DNA of 7,137 nucleotides from Acidobacteriota bacterium (GTDB taxonomy: Bacteria; Acidobacteriota; Terriglobia; Terriglobales; Acidobacteriaceae). The notes beneath the pieces are model-generated. The model searched no databases, was not told the DNA's origin, and saw nothing but the letters and a program-made list of their open reading frames with translations. The stretch is from assembly GCA_021805955.1 (NCBI GenBank), contig JAJZDO010000792.1, positions 1-7,137 on the forward strand, in the 5' to 3' direction. A program made the position numbers and the translations under genes. This document shows, in pieces, positions 1-6,995 of this stretch; position 1 is the stretch's first letter; each line of letters begins with the position of its first letter.

Positions 1-24
1 CAATAATTCATCTTTCTGCTTGCG

Positions 25-2601
25 TTAACGGCTGCGAATCTCGTAGTGCCCGGCGGTTCGCAGCGTGAAGGCCGCACGTTTGCCGTTCTCCTCAGGCATA
101 CTGGGTTCCTGCTTGCCATTGACTAGAACCTGTTCCGTCGGACCGCTGACGGGTACGGAGACGTGCGCTTCGGTGCCCGGCGGCAGATCGATGGTGGTGA
201 CGTATCCTGCGCCCTTCCGAATGCCAACGGATAGCATTCCCCGTGGGGTGGGCTCAGCGCCCTTCGCCCACTGCAGGTCGATCAGGTCCGGGCGGATATT
301 CACCGTCGAAAAGCCGGGACCGGTCGCCTGGATACCAAGTATCTGTTCCATTAGCCATGGAGTAACGCCGCTGGACCAGCCATGCGCAAGACTCACACGA
401 TACCCCGACATATTGTCAGCCTGCAGCGAGGCGTGAAAATCTATGCCTTTGTACCAGGAAGGATCGTAACCTTCCCAGAAGCTGGTAGCACCTTCTTCCA
501 GCATGCCGCCCCAGTATTGACGAATCCAGTTAAGAGCCGCGTGGCGATGACCCATCTTCGCCATGGCGCTGATGACGTAATAGTTGTAGTACGGCGTGAT
601 AATCAGAGCGTTGTACTTGATATGTCCGACGGTGGAGAGAGCGTTCCGCCATATCGCGGGGTATTGTGACGGCATGGCCACGCCCGACAGCACGGCGTAG
701 GCATTGGTCTGCCAGCGATCGCCGAACGACCCGGACCCGTCGAGCAGGTACTGCTGCGCCGCGGACTTGAGGGCGTCGGCCCGCTCCTGAAAGCGGACGG
801 CGTTCGCCGTGTCGTGCAGTTGACGGAGCAGCCACGCGCCATCCGCAAAAGCGGCATAAAACTCGAACTGAGTGCCCATGCGTGCTTGCGCATCGTCACC
901 ATTCAGCTCCGGCGACCAGTCCACGAATGGCCACGCATGATTGGTATCCGCAAAGAGATTGCGCTGGTCCAGCTCCGTGGCCATGTAGTTGAGTAGCTGG
1001 ACCAGACGAGTGTGAGCCGACTCGAGCTGCTGGAGGGAGCCGTGATGGCGGTAGTATTCCGTCTCTCCGGTGACCCAGAAGGCGGAGTAGCCCGGAATGC
1101 CATTAACATCTGTATGGACGGGGGCGGTGCCGAGAAGGCGGTTAAGAGTGTCGTCCATCAGGAAGCTATCGCCGAAGACGTCCTCAATCGTGCGTCCGCT
1201 GACATCCAGATCGCCCATCCAGCGGCCGCGGTCGCGCTTTGGAGCATCCCAGATGTCGTCCTGCATGCAAAGATGCGCCGTGTATGCTCCGATCGTCCAC
1301 ATCTGATTCAGCGCTGGGTCGGACGAGGAGAATGAACCTTTATACGTGACGGGATATGCGATGCCGTCGAGTTGAATCGCTTTAAAGTGCGTGTTCGTAC
1401 CGCCTGTAAAGCGGATGATCGCGTAGCGAAAGGCGCTCTTGGGCCCATAGGCGGTCCCGTGTGGCGCAAGATGGATGGGATCGATTCCGAGATAGGGATC
1501 GCGCAACGCTTCCATTTCGGATTCGCCATACTGGACAGTGACATCGGCGGGCTGATCGGAATCAGACTGCAGTTCGATGCGTCCCGCCACCTCGCGGCCG
1601 AAGTCAAGAAGGATTTGCGGCGCGTTGTAGAGACTCACCTTCGCTTCGGGCAGCTCGACGCTGAATTCGGAGCCGGGCGATGAATCGCCGGTGAGAGCTT
1701 CGGGGCGATGCACCTTGCCCGACCCGTTAAACACATGCGTTACCTTCATGGCGGCCAGATGATACTGCGCGAGGAAGGGCGAGATGCCGTCATAACCCGG
1801 CCACGCGTACATGCCGGCGTCGGCGTTCCACTGGAAGAAATCGATCGAGCTTTCGATTCCGCCAAGACTATCTGCGGCCGGCCAGCGGCCGTCGTCAAAG
1901 CTGGGCGCGTACCAGTCCGTCGCAGGGCTGAGCGTAGCTTTCCAGGAATCATCTGTGCTCAGTAGTGGCGCAGCCATCTCACCGATAACCGCAGGCACAA
2001 TCTCGACGGCCAGAATCTCGCCATGAGTTTGCTGAATGCCCGCGCGAGTTTCAGCGCGGCCGCCGACACGCGGGCCGCGCACGGCCTCAATCGCCAGAAC
2101 ATTCCCGCCGGCGTGAAGAGCCTTGGCAACGTCGTACGAATAGGTGCGAATGCCCATCGGGAAGCTCAGGTTGACCTCGTAGGAGCCAACCTTTTGTCCG
2201 TTGAGAAAAATCGTGGCGGAACGTGGTCCGGCGATGTATAACGTTGCGTGCTGCGGCACAGCAGCCAGTGTGAATTGCTTGCGGAAGTAATGCGGTTCCA
2301 GGTTCTTTTTGCCGCCAGCGTTCCATCCAGCGGCCGCTGCATCTTCCGGGACGGCGTCGGCCTTCGTCCAGATGTATTGCGCCGGCAGTGGCTGATGAAG
2401 CGTAGATTCGGCAGTTAGAGCGCCTGGTCTGCGGGCGGGATCGAGATCGAGATTGGAAATCTTCGTAGGGCCATTGACCGGATTCCCCATCTGCGCAAAT
2501 GCCTGAAAAGATCCGGCGGCGAGGACTCCAAAGCACAGCAGGGCGGCTGCTCCAAGCATGATGGCTCTTGCGCTTCGCTTGCTCCACCGGCAGACCGCCA
2601 T
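25..2601 (-). CDS. Secreted family-78 glycoside hydrolase (alpha-L-rhamnosidase type)
   Basis: Predicted to cleave terminal alpha-L-rhamnose from plant or microbial glycans outside the cytoplasm. With the chosen start the protein is 858 aa. Residues 1-36 form a Sec signal peptide: a basic n-region (MAVCRWSKRSAR), a hydrophobic core, and an AFA|Q cleavage site. Beta-sandwich modules follow at about 70-215 and 219-420, including LLDFGREVAG at 331-340 and YGESE at 358-362. The (alpha/alpha)6 catalytic barrel spans about 424-760. It carries WDAPKRDRGRWMGD at 451-464, TSFWE with the probable general base Glu710, and SLAHGW at 737-742. A C-terminal beta domain at about 762-858 includes GFSTVNIRPDL. 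The frame stays open upstream to 3075, but that part runs antisense to the regulator's DNA-binding domain. An ATG at 2706 has a somewhat better AAAGG Shine-Dalgarno match but would place 49 residues before the hydrophobic core; 2559 would lose the basic n-region. Family assignment is strong. Rhamnose specificity is inferred, since GH78-like proteins vary. Confidence 0.92.
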   Translation of the reverse strand: MAVCRWSKRSARAIMLGAAALLCFGVLAAGSFQAFAQMGNPVNGPTKISNLDLDPARRPGALTAESTLHQPLPAQYIWTKADAVPEDAAAAGWNAGGKKNLEPHYFRKQFTLAAVPQHATLYIAGPRSATIFLNGQKVGSYEVNLSFPMGIRTYSYDVAKALHAGGNVLAIEAVRGPRVGGRAETRAGIQQTHGEILAVEIVPAVIGEMAAPLLSTDDSWKATLSPATDWYAPSFDDGRWPAADSLGGIESSIDFFQWNADAGMYAWPGYDGISPFLAQYHLAAMKVTHVFNGSGKVHRPEALTGDSSPGSEFSVELPEAKVSLYNAPQILLDFGREVAGRIELQSDSDQPADVTVQYGESEMEALRDPYLGIDPIHLAPHGTAYGPKSAFRYAIIRFTGGTNTHFKAIQLDGIAYPVTYKGSFSSSDPALNQMWTIGAYTAHLCMQDDIWDAPKRDRGRWMGDLDVSGRTIEDVFGDSFLMDDTLNRLLGTAPVHTDVNGIPGYSAFWVTGETEYYRHHGSLQQLESAHTRLVQLLNYMATELDQRNLFADTNHAWPFVDWSPELNGDDAQARMGTQFEFYAAFADGAWLLRQLHDTANAVRFQERADALKSAAQQYLLDGSGSFGDRWQTNAYAVLSGVAMPSQYPAIWRNALSTVGHIKYNALIITPYYNYYVISAMAKMGHRHAALNWIRQYWGGMLEEGATSFWEGYDPSWYKGIDFHASLQADNMSGYRVSLAHGWSSGVTPWLMEQILGIQATGPGFSTVNIRPDLIDLQWAKGAEPTPRGMLSVGIRKGAGYVTTIDLPPGTEAHVSVPVSGPTEQVLVNGKQEPSMPEENGKRAAFTLRTAGHYEIRSR

Positions 2602-2678
2602 ACTCTTTGCGCTTGCCGCGGCCGGTCTGCACGCCGACGTGCGTTGTCTACGACCTTCCACGAGGGCTACTCCGCGAA

Positions 2679-2688
2679 CAAATATTTG
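2679..2688. promoter_or_regulatory. Perfect AT-rich palindrome, candidate operator or -10 region
   Basis: CAAATATTTG reads identically on both strands and sits in a short AT-rich island inside otherwise GC-rich DNA, about 78 bp upstream of the chosen hydrolase start. This is a natural place for a repressor site or the melting region of the hydrolase promoter. A central AT rather than CG step is not typical of LacI-family operators, so the binder could be another protein. A palindrome of this size can arise by chance. Confidence 0.35.
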
Positions 2689-2740
2689 ATTTGGGCGAGA
2701 TTCCATCCTGGTCCGACCTTTGCCATTCCATGGCTGAATC

Positions 2741-2769
2741 TTGAAGCATTGTCGTGCAGGAACAATACT
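2741..2769 (+). promoter_or_regulatory. Candidate sigma70-like promoter for the LacI-type regulator
   Basis: TTGAAG (2741-2746, 4 of 6 matches to TTGACA) is followed after 17 bp by AATACT (2764-2769, 4 of 6 matches to TATAAT). Transcription would begin near 2776 and leave a leader of about 95 nt before the ATG at 2873. The inverted repeat ATTGT/ACAAT (2748-2766) falls between the boxes and overlaps the -10, which would suit autorepression. The match is moderate and untested. Confidence 0.35.
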
Positions 2770-2872
2770 ATGATGACGGCAACGGCTATTTCCACCCGCC
2801 GCGTTGCAAGCCGCTAATCGAGACGTCACAGCAGCCCGAATTCCTGACATGACCGGTACGAAACGATCGCAT

Positions 2873-3949
2873 ATGGCCAATCCGGCACGGCAGCCAGGTA
2901 TCAAAGATATCGCCGCGGGGCTGGGGGTCTCCATCGGCACCGTCGATCGCGCGTTGCACGGGCGCCCTGGGGTAAATCCGGAGACTCGCAACAGGGTTCT
3001 GAAAATGGCCGAGACACTCGGATATCGGCCGAATATCGCGGCTCGTTTATTGAAGATGAACCGCACGTTTCGCATCGCTGTACAGTTGCCGATAGAAATT
3101 TCCAGCTTCTTTCAGCCACTTCGAGAAGGGATTCGCGCCGGTGCCTTAGCCGTTTCCGATACCGGCGTGGAGATGCAGTTTATGGACTACCCGCGATTCG
3201 GCGCCGGGGATATCGATCTATTGCAGGCGGCCCTCGATAAATGCTACGACGCAATTGTCTGTGCGCCCAGTGACCCGACCCAAGCCACACCCATCATTAA
3301 TCGCTTGCACCGCCAGGGTACAGCTGTTGTGTGTGTGAATTCCGATGCCGTTCACAGTGATCGACTCGCCTCAATTGCCATCGATGGGTTCGTCAGCGGG
3401 TCAATGGCGGCAGAGCTACTGCACTTCGCGATGCCCACAGAGGTCGCAGTCGGCATCGTTACGGGGGATCTGCGTACATTCGATCATGCCGAAAAGGTAC
3501 GTGGCTATGCCGCAGCCCTGCCGTTGCTGGCGCCACAATTGCGTCTGCTGCCCGTTCTGGAAACTCACGATGACCCGGTTGAAGGCTACTCACGAGCGAA
3601 GAAAATGCTGACGCAGCACGCGAACATTCGGGGACTTTACATCAGCACCGCGAATAGTCTGCCCGTCCTCCAAGCGATCCGGGATAAGGGCCGAACCGGC
3701 ACGATCCGCATTGTGGTCACTGATCTGTTTCCGGAGATGATCCAGCACATAGAAAACGGAAACGTTATGGCCGCCCTCTATCAGCGGCCATTTACGCAGG
3801 GGAGGCTTGCGGTTCAATCCCTGCTGCGCTATTTGCTGGGCAATGAGCGCCCACCACGCATAACCAAGCTGGCACCCCAAGTCGTCTTGCGGGGGAATCT
3901 TTCGATCTTTTCCCGATACATTACCGATTCCGGCTCAATTCCCGGATGA
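2873..3949 (+). CDS. LacI-family transcriptional regulator with sugar-binding domain
   Basis: A cytoplasmic DNA-binding regulator that should respond to a sugar or sugar-derived ligand. It is 358 aa, the usual length for the family. Residues 10-31 form the helix-turn-helix (IKDIAAGLGVSIGTVDRALHG), and the hinge-helix segment YRPNIAARLLK lies at 51-61. The VDRAL recognition helix, in place of VSRAL or VSRVL, marks a distinct LacI subgroup. From about residue 66 there is a periplasmic-binding-protein-like effector domain. Its ligand-contact segments include SFFQPLREGIRAG (78-90), VNSD (155-158), YISTAN (256-261), TDLFPEM (283-289) and ALYQRPFTQGRLAVQSLL (301-318). The gene diverges from the GH78 gene, so that gene is the most likely target. 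The ATG at 2873 puts the HTH at the extreme N-terminus as usual. An ATG at 2849 is an alternative, and neither has a clear Shine-Dalgarno. The ligand is unknown; rhamnose or a rhamnoside is a guess from context. Confidence 0.93.
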   Translation: MANPARQPGIKDIAAGLGVSIGTVDRALHGRPGVNPETRNRVLKMAETLGYRPNIAARLLKMNRTFRIAVQLPIEISSFFQPLREGIRAGALAVSDTGVEMQFMDYPRFGAGDIDLLQAALDKCYDAIVCAPSDPTQATPIINRLHRQGTAVVCVNSDAVHSDRLASIAIDGFVSGSMAAELLHFAMPTEVAVGIVTGDLRTFDHAEKVRGYAAALPLLAPQLRLLPVLETHDDPVEGYSRAKKMLTQHANIRGLYISTANSLPVLQAIRDKGRTGTIRIVVTDLFPEMIQHIENGNVMAALYQRPFTQGRLAVQSLLRYLLGNERPPRITKLAPQVVLRGNLSIFSRYITDSGSIPG

Positions 3950-4163
3950 TGGAAGTCGTTCGGCCTGAGGCAGCTCAAACACTCTGCGCATGGGATGCTC
4001 TGATCCTCCTCGGTTGCTGCCCACCGCGCGGCCTTGCGCAACGCCTGGGATCCAAACCGTTCCTCAAGGCGCGTGATGTGAAGTTGATCTTGCATAGAAC
4101 GCAGCCATACCCCTCTCTTTAGACAAATTTTGAGCAATCTGCGCTTGCCGCCGATGGATCGCA
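3950..4163. other. Convergent intergenic region, no recognisable gene or strong terminator
   Basis: The regulator (plus) and the glycosyltransferase pair (minus) end facing each other here. Only weak hairpins are visible, such as GCAA/TTGC near 4133-4147 and CGCCT/AGGCG with a 20-nt loop around 4040-4075, and none has a proper T-tract. Two small open frames exist. On the minus strand, 111 codons start at the ATG at 4164-4162, which overlaps the upstream TGA as TGATG, and run to 3829. On the plus strand, 58 codons start at 3946 and overlap the regulator's stop. Neither resembles a protein I know, and the minus-strand frame runs about 120 bp antisense into the regulator. I do not call either as a gene. 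Confidence 0.5.
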
Positions 4164-5273
4164 TCACATGGAAAACGACATCACTGAATCGTATACAGCC
4201 ATTGTTCGTGCAACCATTTTTTCGGCGGAGAATTCATCATGTACACGTTGACGCGCCGCTGCTCCGAATCGTTGCCGCAGTTCCGCATTGTCGAGCAGCA
4301 TGTTAATCGCATCTGCCAGCGCGCTCGAGTCTTTCGGTCGCACGGTAAATCCTGTTTGTCCATCTACTGAAACCTCAGGAACTCCCGACGGTATGTCCGT
4401 GTTCACAACGGGAACACCTGCTGCCATCGCCTCCATCTGTACAACTCCAAAAGCTTCGGCCCGAGTAATCGATGGAATAACAAAAATGCTTGCAGCCTTA
4501 TAATACTGCGCAATATCCTCCACATGGCCTAACATGACGACTTTATCCTGAACGCCGCACTGTTGGATACACTCTTGCAGCTCATCCTGAAGTGGGCCCG
4601 TGCCCACCAGAAGCAAAACCGCGTTTACGTTTCTCATGCTTCGAACTAGATATTCAAATCCCTTGTACGGAACAAGGCGGCCAACAGCCAGGATCAGGCG
4701 CTCTCCATACTTTGTTCGGATGCTCTTGCTTGCGGCGGAAACATCCCCGTTGAAAGGAGTCGGGTCGATCCCGAGAGGGATGATCTGGCATTTATCACGA
4801 AATGGAGCCAACTCTTCTGAAGTCGCCAGATATCGCTTTGAGGTAAGGATAATCGCAGATGCACGTTCCATGACCCTCCGTACGAACTGATCACTTATCC
4901 GTCGGATCTGCTCCCGCCCCAGTGTATCTGCGTGATGGGTGATAACAAGCCTGCCGGAATTCCCACTTACCAGCAATGCAAGGGCCGCTCCTGGGTTCGG
5001 GGTATGCAGATGCACAAGTTCTGCGCGGCTTTGGCGGATATGCCAAGCCATCGTGGGCGTGATCGGCATCGAAGCAATCGTGCCAAGAGACGCTACCCTG
5101 GTGATCTTAGCCCCATCCAGACATTCTACCTGCGTTTGCCGCCCATCATTCGCAACAATCGCCGCAACCTCCATCGTTTTGGATTGATGCAGCACTAATT
5201 GCTGAGAATATATCTCGACACCGCCCATATGCGGGGGATAGTATTTGCCAACATGCAGAACACGACGCTTCAT
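4164..5273 (-). CDS. Family-4 glycosyltransferase (GT-B fold)
   Basis: Predicted cytoplasmic, retaining glycosyltransferase that moves a sugar from a nucleotide-sugar donor onto a growing glycan, probably lipid-linked. The protein is 369 aa, typical of GT4. The N-terminal Rossmann domain begins with RVLHVGKYYPPHMGGVEIY (residues 4-22, with the acceptor-side GGVE loop) and includes HLHTPNP (88-94) and ITHHAD (111-116). The C-terminal donor domain has AVGRLVPYKGFE (196-207, with phosphate-binding Arg199 and Lys204), the LVGTGPL segment (222-228), and the E-x7-E signature at Glu273 and Glu281 in EAFGVVQME. TDIPSGVPEV lies at 292-301. It starts one base after the stop of the preceding double GT2 gene, so co-transcription and coupled translation are expected. 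The sugar and linkage cannot be read from sequence. The family call is very secure. Confidence 0.95.
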   Translation of the reverse strand: MKRRVLHVGKYYPPHMGGVEIYSQQLVLHQSKTMEVAAIVANDGRQTQVECLDGAKITRVASLGTIASMPITPTMAWHIRQSRAELVHLHTPNPGAALALLVSGNSGRLVITHHADTLGREQIRRISDQFVRRVMERASAIILTSKRYLATSEELAPFRDKCQIIPLGIDPTPFNGDVSAASKSIRTKYGERLILAVGRLVPYKGFEYLVRSMRNVNAVLLLVGTGPLQDELQECIQQCGVQDKVVMLGHVEDIAQYYKAASIFVIPSITRAEAFGVVQMEAMAAGVPVVNTDIPSGVPEVSVDGQTGFTVRPKDSSALADAINMLLDNAELRQRFGAAARQRVHDEFSAEKMVARTMAVYDSVMSFSM

Positions 5274-5274
5274 T

Positions 5275-6984
5275 TCACACGTTCCCTAACCTGTACCGAA
5301 GCACGACCTTTGTAATATTAATAAGGAGATTCACACGCCATCGGATTCTCTGCACCGGGTTTCCACTTCGGCTTACATTTTGTCCGTGACGCCTATACTC
5401 AACCAAGGGCTCCTGAATGTAGGCCGTTTCACCAAAACACCCATTGACTATCCCGATCCACACGTCGTGCATGATAACGTTTCGCGGGAAAGGCATACAA
5501 CGAGCCAGTATCTGCTTGCGAAAGGCCATCGTGCACCCAAGATAACGGCAACGCCAAATATTTCGCATCACGCCCGGAACGAACCCTCCCCGAGTCTCAC
5601 AATAAGACTGAGCAATTATCTCGCCGTCCGGACCTATAATATTGGCGTCGCTCTGGGCAAGCATAACCCTAGGGTCATCGAAAGCCTGCATCATGCGTCT
5701 GACCTTGTTTGGCTTCCATAAATCGTCTTGGTCGCTGAGGAAAATGATGTCGCCGTGTGCCTCACAAATGGCCCGCTCGAAGCTGGCCGCCACTCCTTGA
5801 TTCTTTAGATTGCGGAATATACGAATGCGTTCATCACGAAAACTTTCCACTATGGCAATGGTGTCATCACCCGATGCATCGTCCACCACAATGACCTCAT
5901 CACTGTCGGAGAGTTGGGCCAATATAGACCTCAACTGGTCCGCAATGTATCGCTCCCCGTTGTAGGCCGCCATGCAAACAGAGATGCGCGGGCGCGCGAT
6001 GGCCCCGCCGGCACCTTGATCGAATGGTAAGCGAATCAGCCTGCATTCGGTTTCTTTTTTCCAATCTTCGATGCGGCGCTTCCGAGAATGAAATATCCTC
6101 TTTTTAAGCATCTCCCAACTTGCACGACGAAAAGAAGGATCGTGCCCATGCTTCCAATGTTTATAGAAAGTTCTGTAAGTTAGTCTTGCGGTGAAGTCTA
6201 CACCTGCAAGCCAGCCTAACTCCAAGTCCCAGAACGCACATCCAGCACTTAAAATATTCTGATAGCGAGCCAACGACACGCTACGGTTCATATCTAATAC
6301 TGAGAATTGATGCTCCACTTGAATATCGCCCGCTACATATACCTGTTTACCATGTCGATATAACTGACAATAAAGATAGCTATCCGAACTGTCTAGCCAG
6401 AATCGCGGATTATAACCACCAATTATTCGAAGAGCACTGACACGTACAGTAGATGCTGAATTAAAGGCAAAGCACCCTTGTTTAGAGATACCCGTAAACC
6501 CACTCGGATAATACCTGGGGATGGCGCCCAATCGAAACCAGTATGGCGAAAGTACTTTTCCATTGTCGGTAATCTGCGGAACAATCGCAGCAATAGATTT
6601 ATTCAACGAGATGCTGTCTGCAATCTCGTTGAGTCTGGACAAGAACTTCTCTGGTAGGGATGTGTCCTGGTCGAGAGTCAAGAGCCACTCGAGACCCTCT
6701 CCCTCTGCAATTTCCAGAGCGCGATTATAGGCGCCAGCTAAACCAGCGTTTCGTTGAGATACTTCATATTCTGCGTATTCCGGCAAAATGTCAGGATTAC
6801 ACCCGCCCGGGGTGTTGTCATAGAGCAGCACCTTGACATACATTTTGCAGGAACTGGCATGCGATATCGTCATTTGCAACGTCTTGAAAGCTTCAGACTC
6901 GCTGGGTCTGAGGCCGTACAAGACTATGACCGCGAGCAGACTAAGGGCCTCCGACTCTGCCGCGATCCGCTTCTCGTCAAGCAT
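5275..6984 (-). CDS. Double-domain family-2 glycosyltransferase (putative rhamnosyltransferase fusion)
   Basis: A 569-aa cytoplasmic protein with two complete GT-A glycosyltransferase domains, likely adding two sugars in sequence to an extracellular polysaccharide or O-antigen type glycan. Domain 1 (about 15-230) is RfbF-like: LLAVIVLYG near the N-terminus, DNT (56-58), NAGLAGAYN (79-87), the metal-binding LDQDT (104-108) and FWLDSSD (195-201). A basic, aromatic-rich linker follows (about 230-330). Domain 2 (about 334-569) begins ISVCMAAYNGERYI and carries VVDDASGDDT (366-375), LSDQDDLW (416-423) and MHDVW (505-509). These are the motifs of the GT2 group that includes RgpB-type rhamnosyltransferases. 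No transmembrane segment is evident. The ATG at 6984 is chosen over a TTG at 6990 because AGAGG lies six bases upstream of it and abuts the TTG. Single GT2 enzymes are usually near 300 aa, so this is about twice that length. Rhamnose as donor sugar is family-based inference only. Confidence 0.93.
   Translation of the reverse strand: MLDEKRIAAESEALSLLAVIVLYGLRPSESEAFKTLQMTISHASSCKMYVKVLLYDNTPGGCNPDILPEYAEYEVSQRNAGLAGAYNRALEIAEGEGLEWLLTLDQDTSLPEKFLSRLNEIADSISLNKSIAAIVPQITDNGKVLSPYWFRLGAIPRYYPSGFTGISKQGCFAFNSASTVRVSALRIIGGYNPRFWLDSSDSYLYCQLYRHGKQVYVAGDIQVEHQFSVLDMNRSVSLARYQNILSAGCAFWDLELGWLAGVDFTARLTYRTFYKHWKHGHDPSFRRASWEMLKKRIFHSRKRRIEDWKKETECRLIRLPFDQGAGGAIARPRISVCMAAYNGERYIADQLRSILAQLSDSDEVIVVDDASGDDTIAIVESFRDERIRIFRNLKNQGVAASFERAICEAHGDIIFLSDQDDLWKPNKVRRMMQAFDDPRVMLAQSDANIIGPDGEIIAQSYCETRGGFVPGVMRNIWRCRYLGCTMAFRKQILARCMPFPRNVIMHDVWIGIVNGCFGETAYIQEPLVEYRRHGQNVSRSGNPVQRIRWRVNLLINITKVVLRYRLGNV
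5283..5287 (-). promoter_or_regulatory. Ribosome binding site of the GT4 gene inside the GT2 coding end
   Basis: AGGGA on the minus strand lies nine bases before the ATG at 5273, within the last codons of the double GT2 gene. The arrangement TGA-A-ATG leaves a single base between the genes, so ribosomes ending on the first gene can re-initiate on the second. Confidence 0.55.
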
Positions 6985-6990
6985 TCGCAA

Positions 6991-6995
6991 CCTCT
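6991..6995 (-). promoter_or_regulatory. Ribosome binding site deciding the GT2 start
   Basis: AGAGG on the minus strand lies six bases upstream of the ATG at 6984. The in-frame TTG at 6990 directly abuts this site and so could not use it, which favours the ATG. Confidence 0.6.

Larger units (their letters stand above)
2602..2872. promoter_or_regulatory. Divergent control region between hydrolase and LacI-type regulator
   Basis: This gap lies between the two divergent start codons and should hold both promoters and the operator(s) of the regulator. What can be seen: a perfect 10-bp AT palindrome at 2679-2688, inverted repeats GCCAT/ATGGC (2722-2734), ATTGT/ACAAT (2748-2766) and GCAACG/CGTTGC (2779-2807), and a candidate plus-strand promoter at 2741-2769. 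No canonical LacI-type operator with a central CG and long symmetric arms was found. No convincing -35/-10 pair was seen for the minus-strand gene. If the hydrolase really starts at 2706, the left third of this region would be coding. Confidence 0.6.

Noticed and set aside
1372..1683. 103-codon open frame on the plus strand
   Set aside because: It is antisense to the hydrolase gene and shows no motif or initiation signal that sets it apart from a shadow frame.
2087..2632. 181-codon open frame on the minus strand
   Set aside because: It lies in another frame of the GC-rich hydrolase gene, is rich in Arg, Ser and Gly with no recognisable motif, and is a shadow of that gene.
2602..3075. Upstream extension of the hydrolase frame to a first Met at 3075 (1016 aa in all)
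   Set aside because: This part would run antisense across the control region and the regulator's HTH. It lacks domain-like features and would bury the signal peptide 170 residues into the protein.
3946..4122. 58-codon plus-strand frame overlapping the regulator stop
   Set aside because: It overlaps the stop as ATGA but has no ribosome binding site beyond coupling and no recognisable similarity. It competes with an equally uncertain frame on the other strand.
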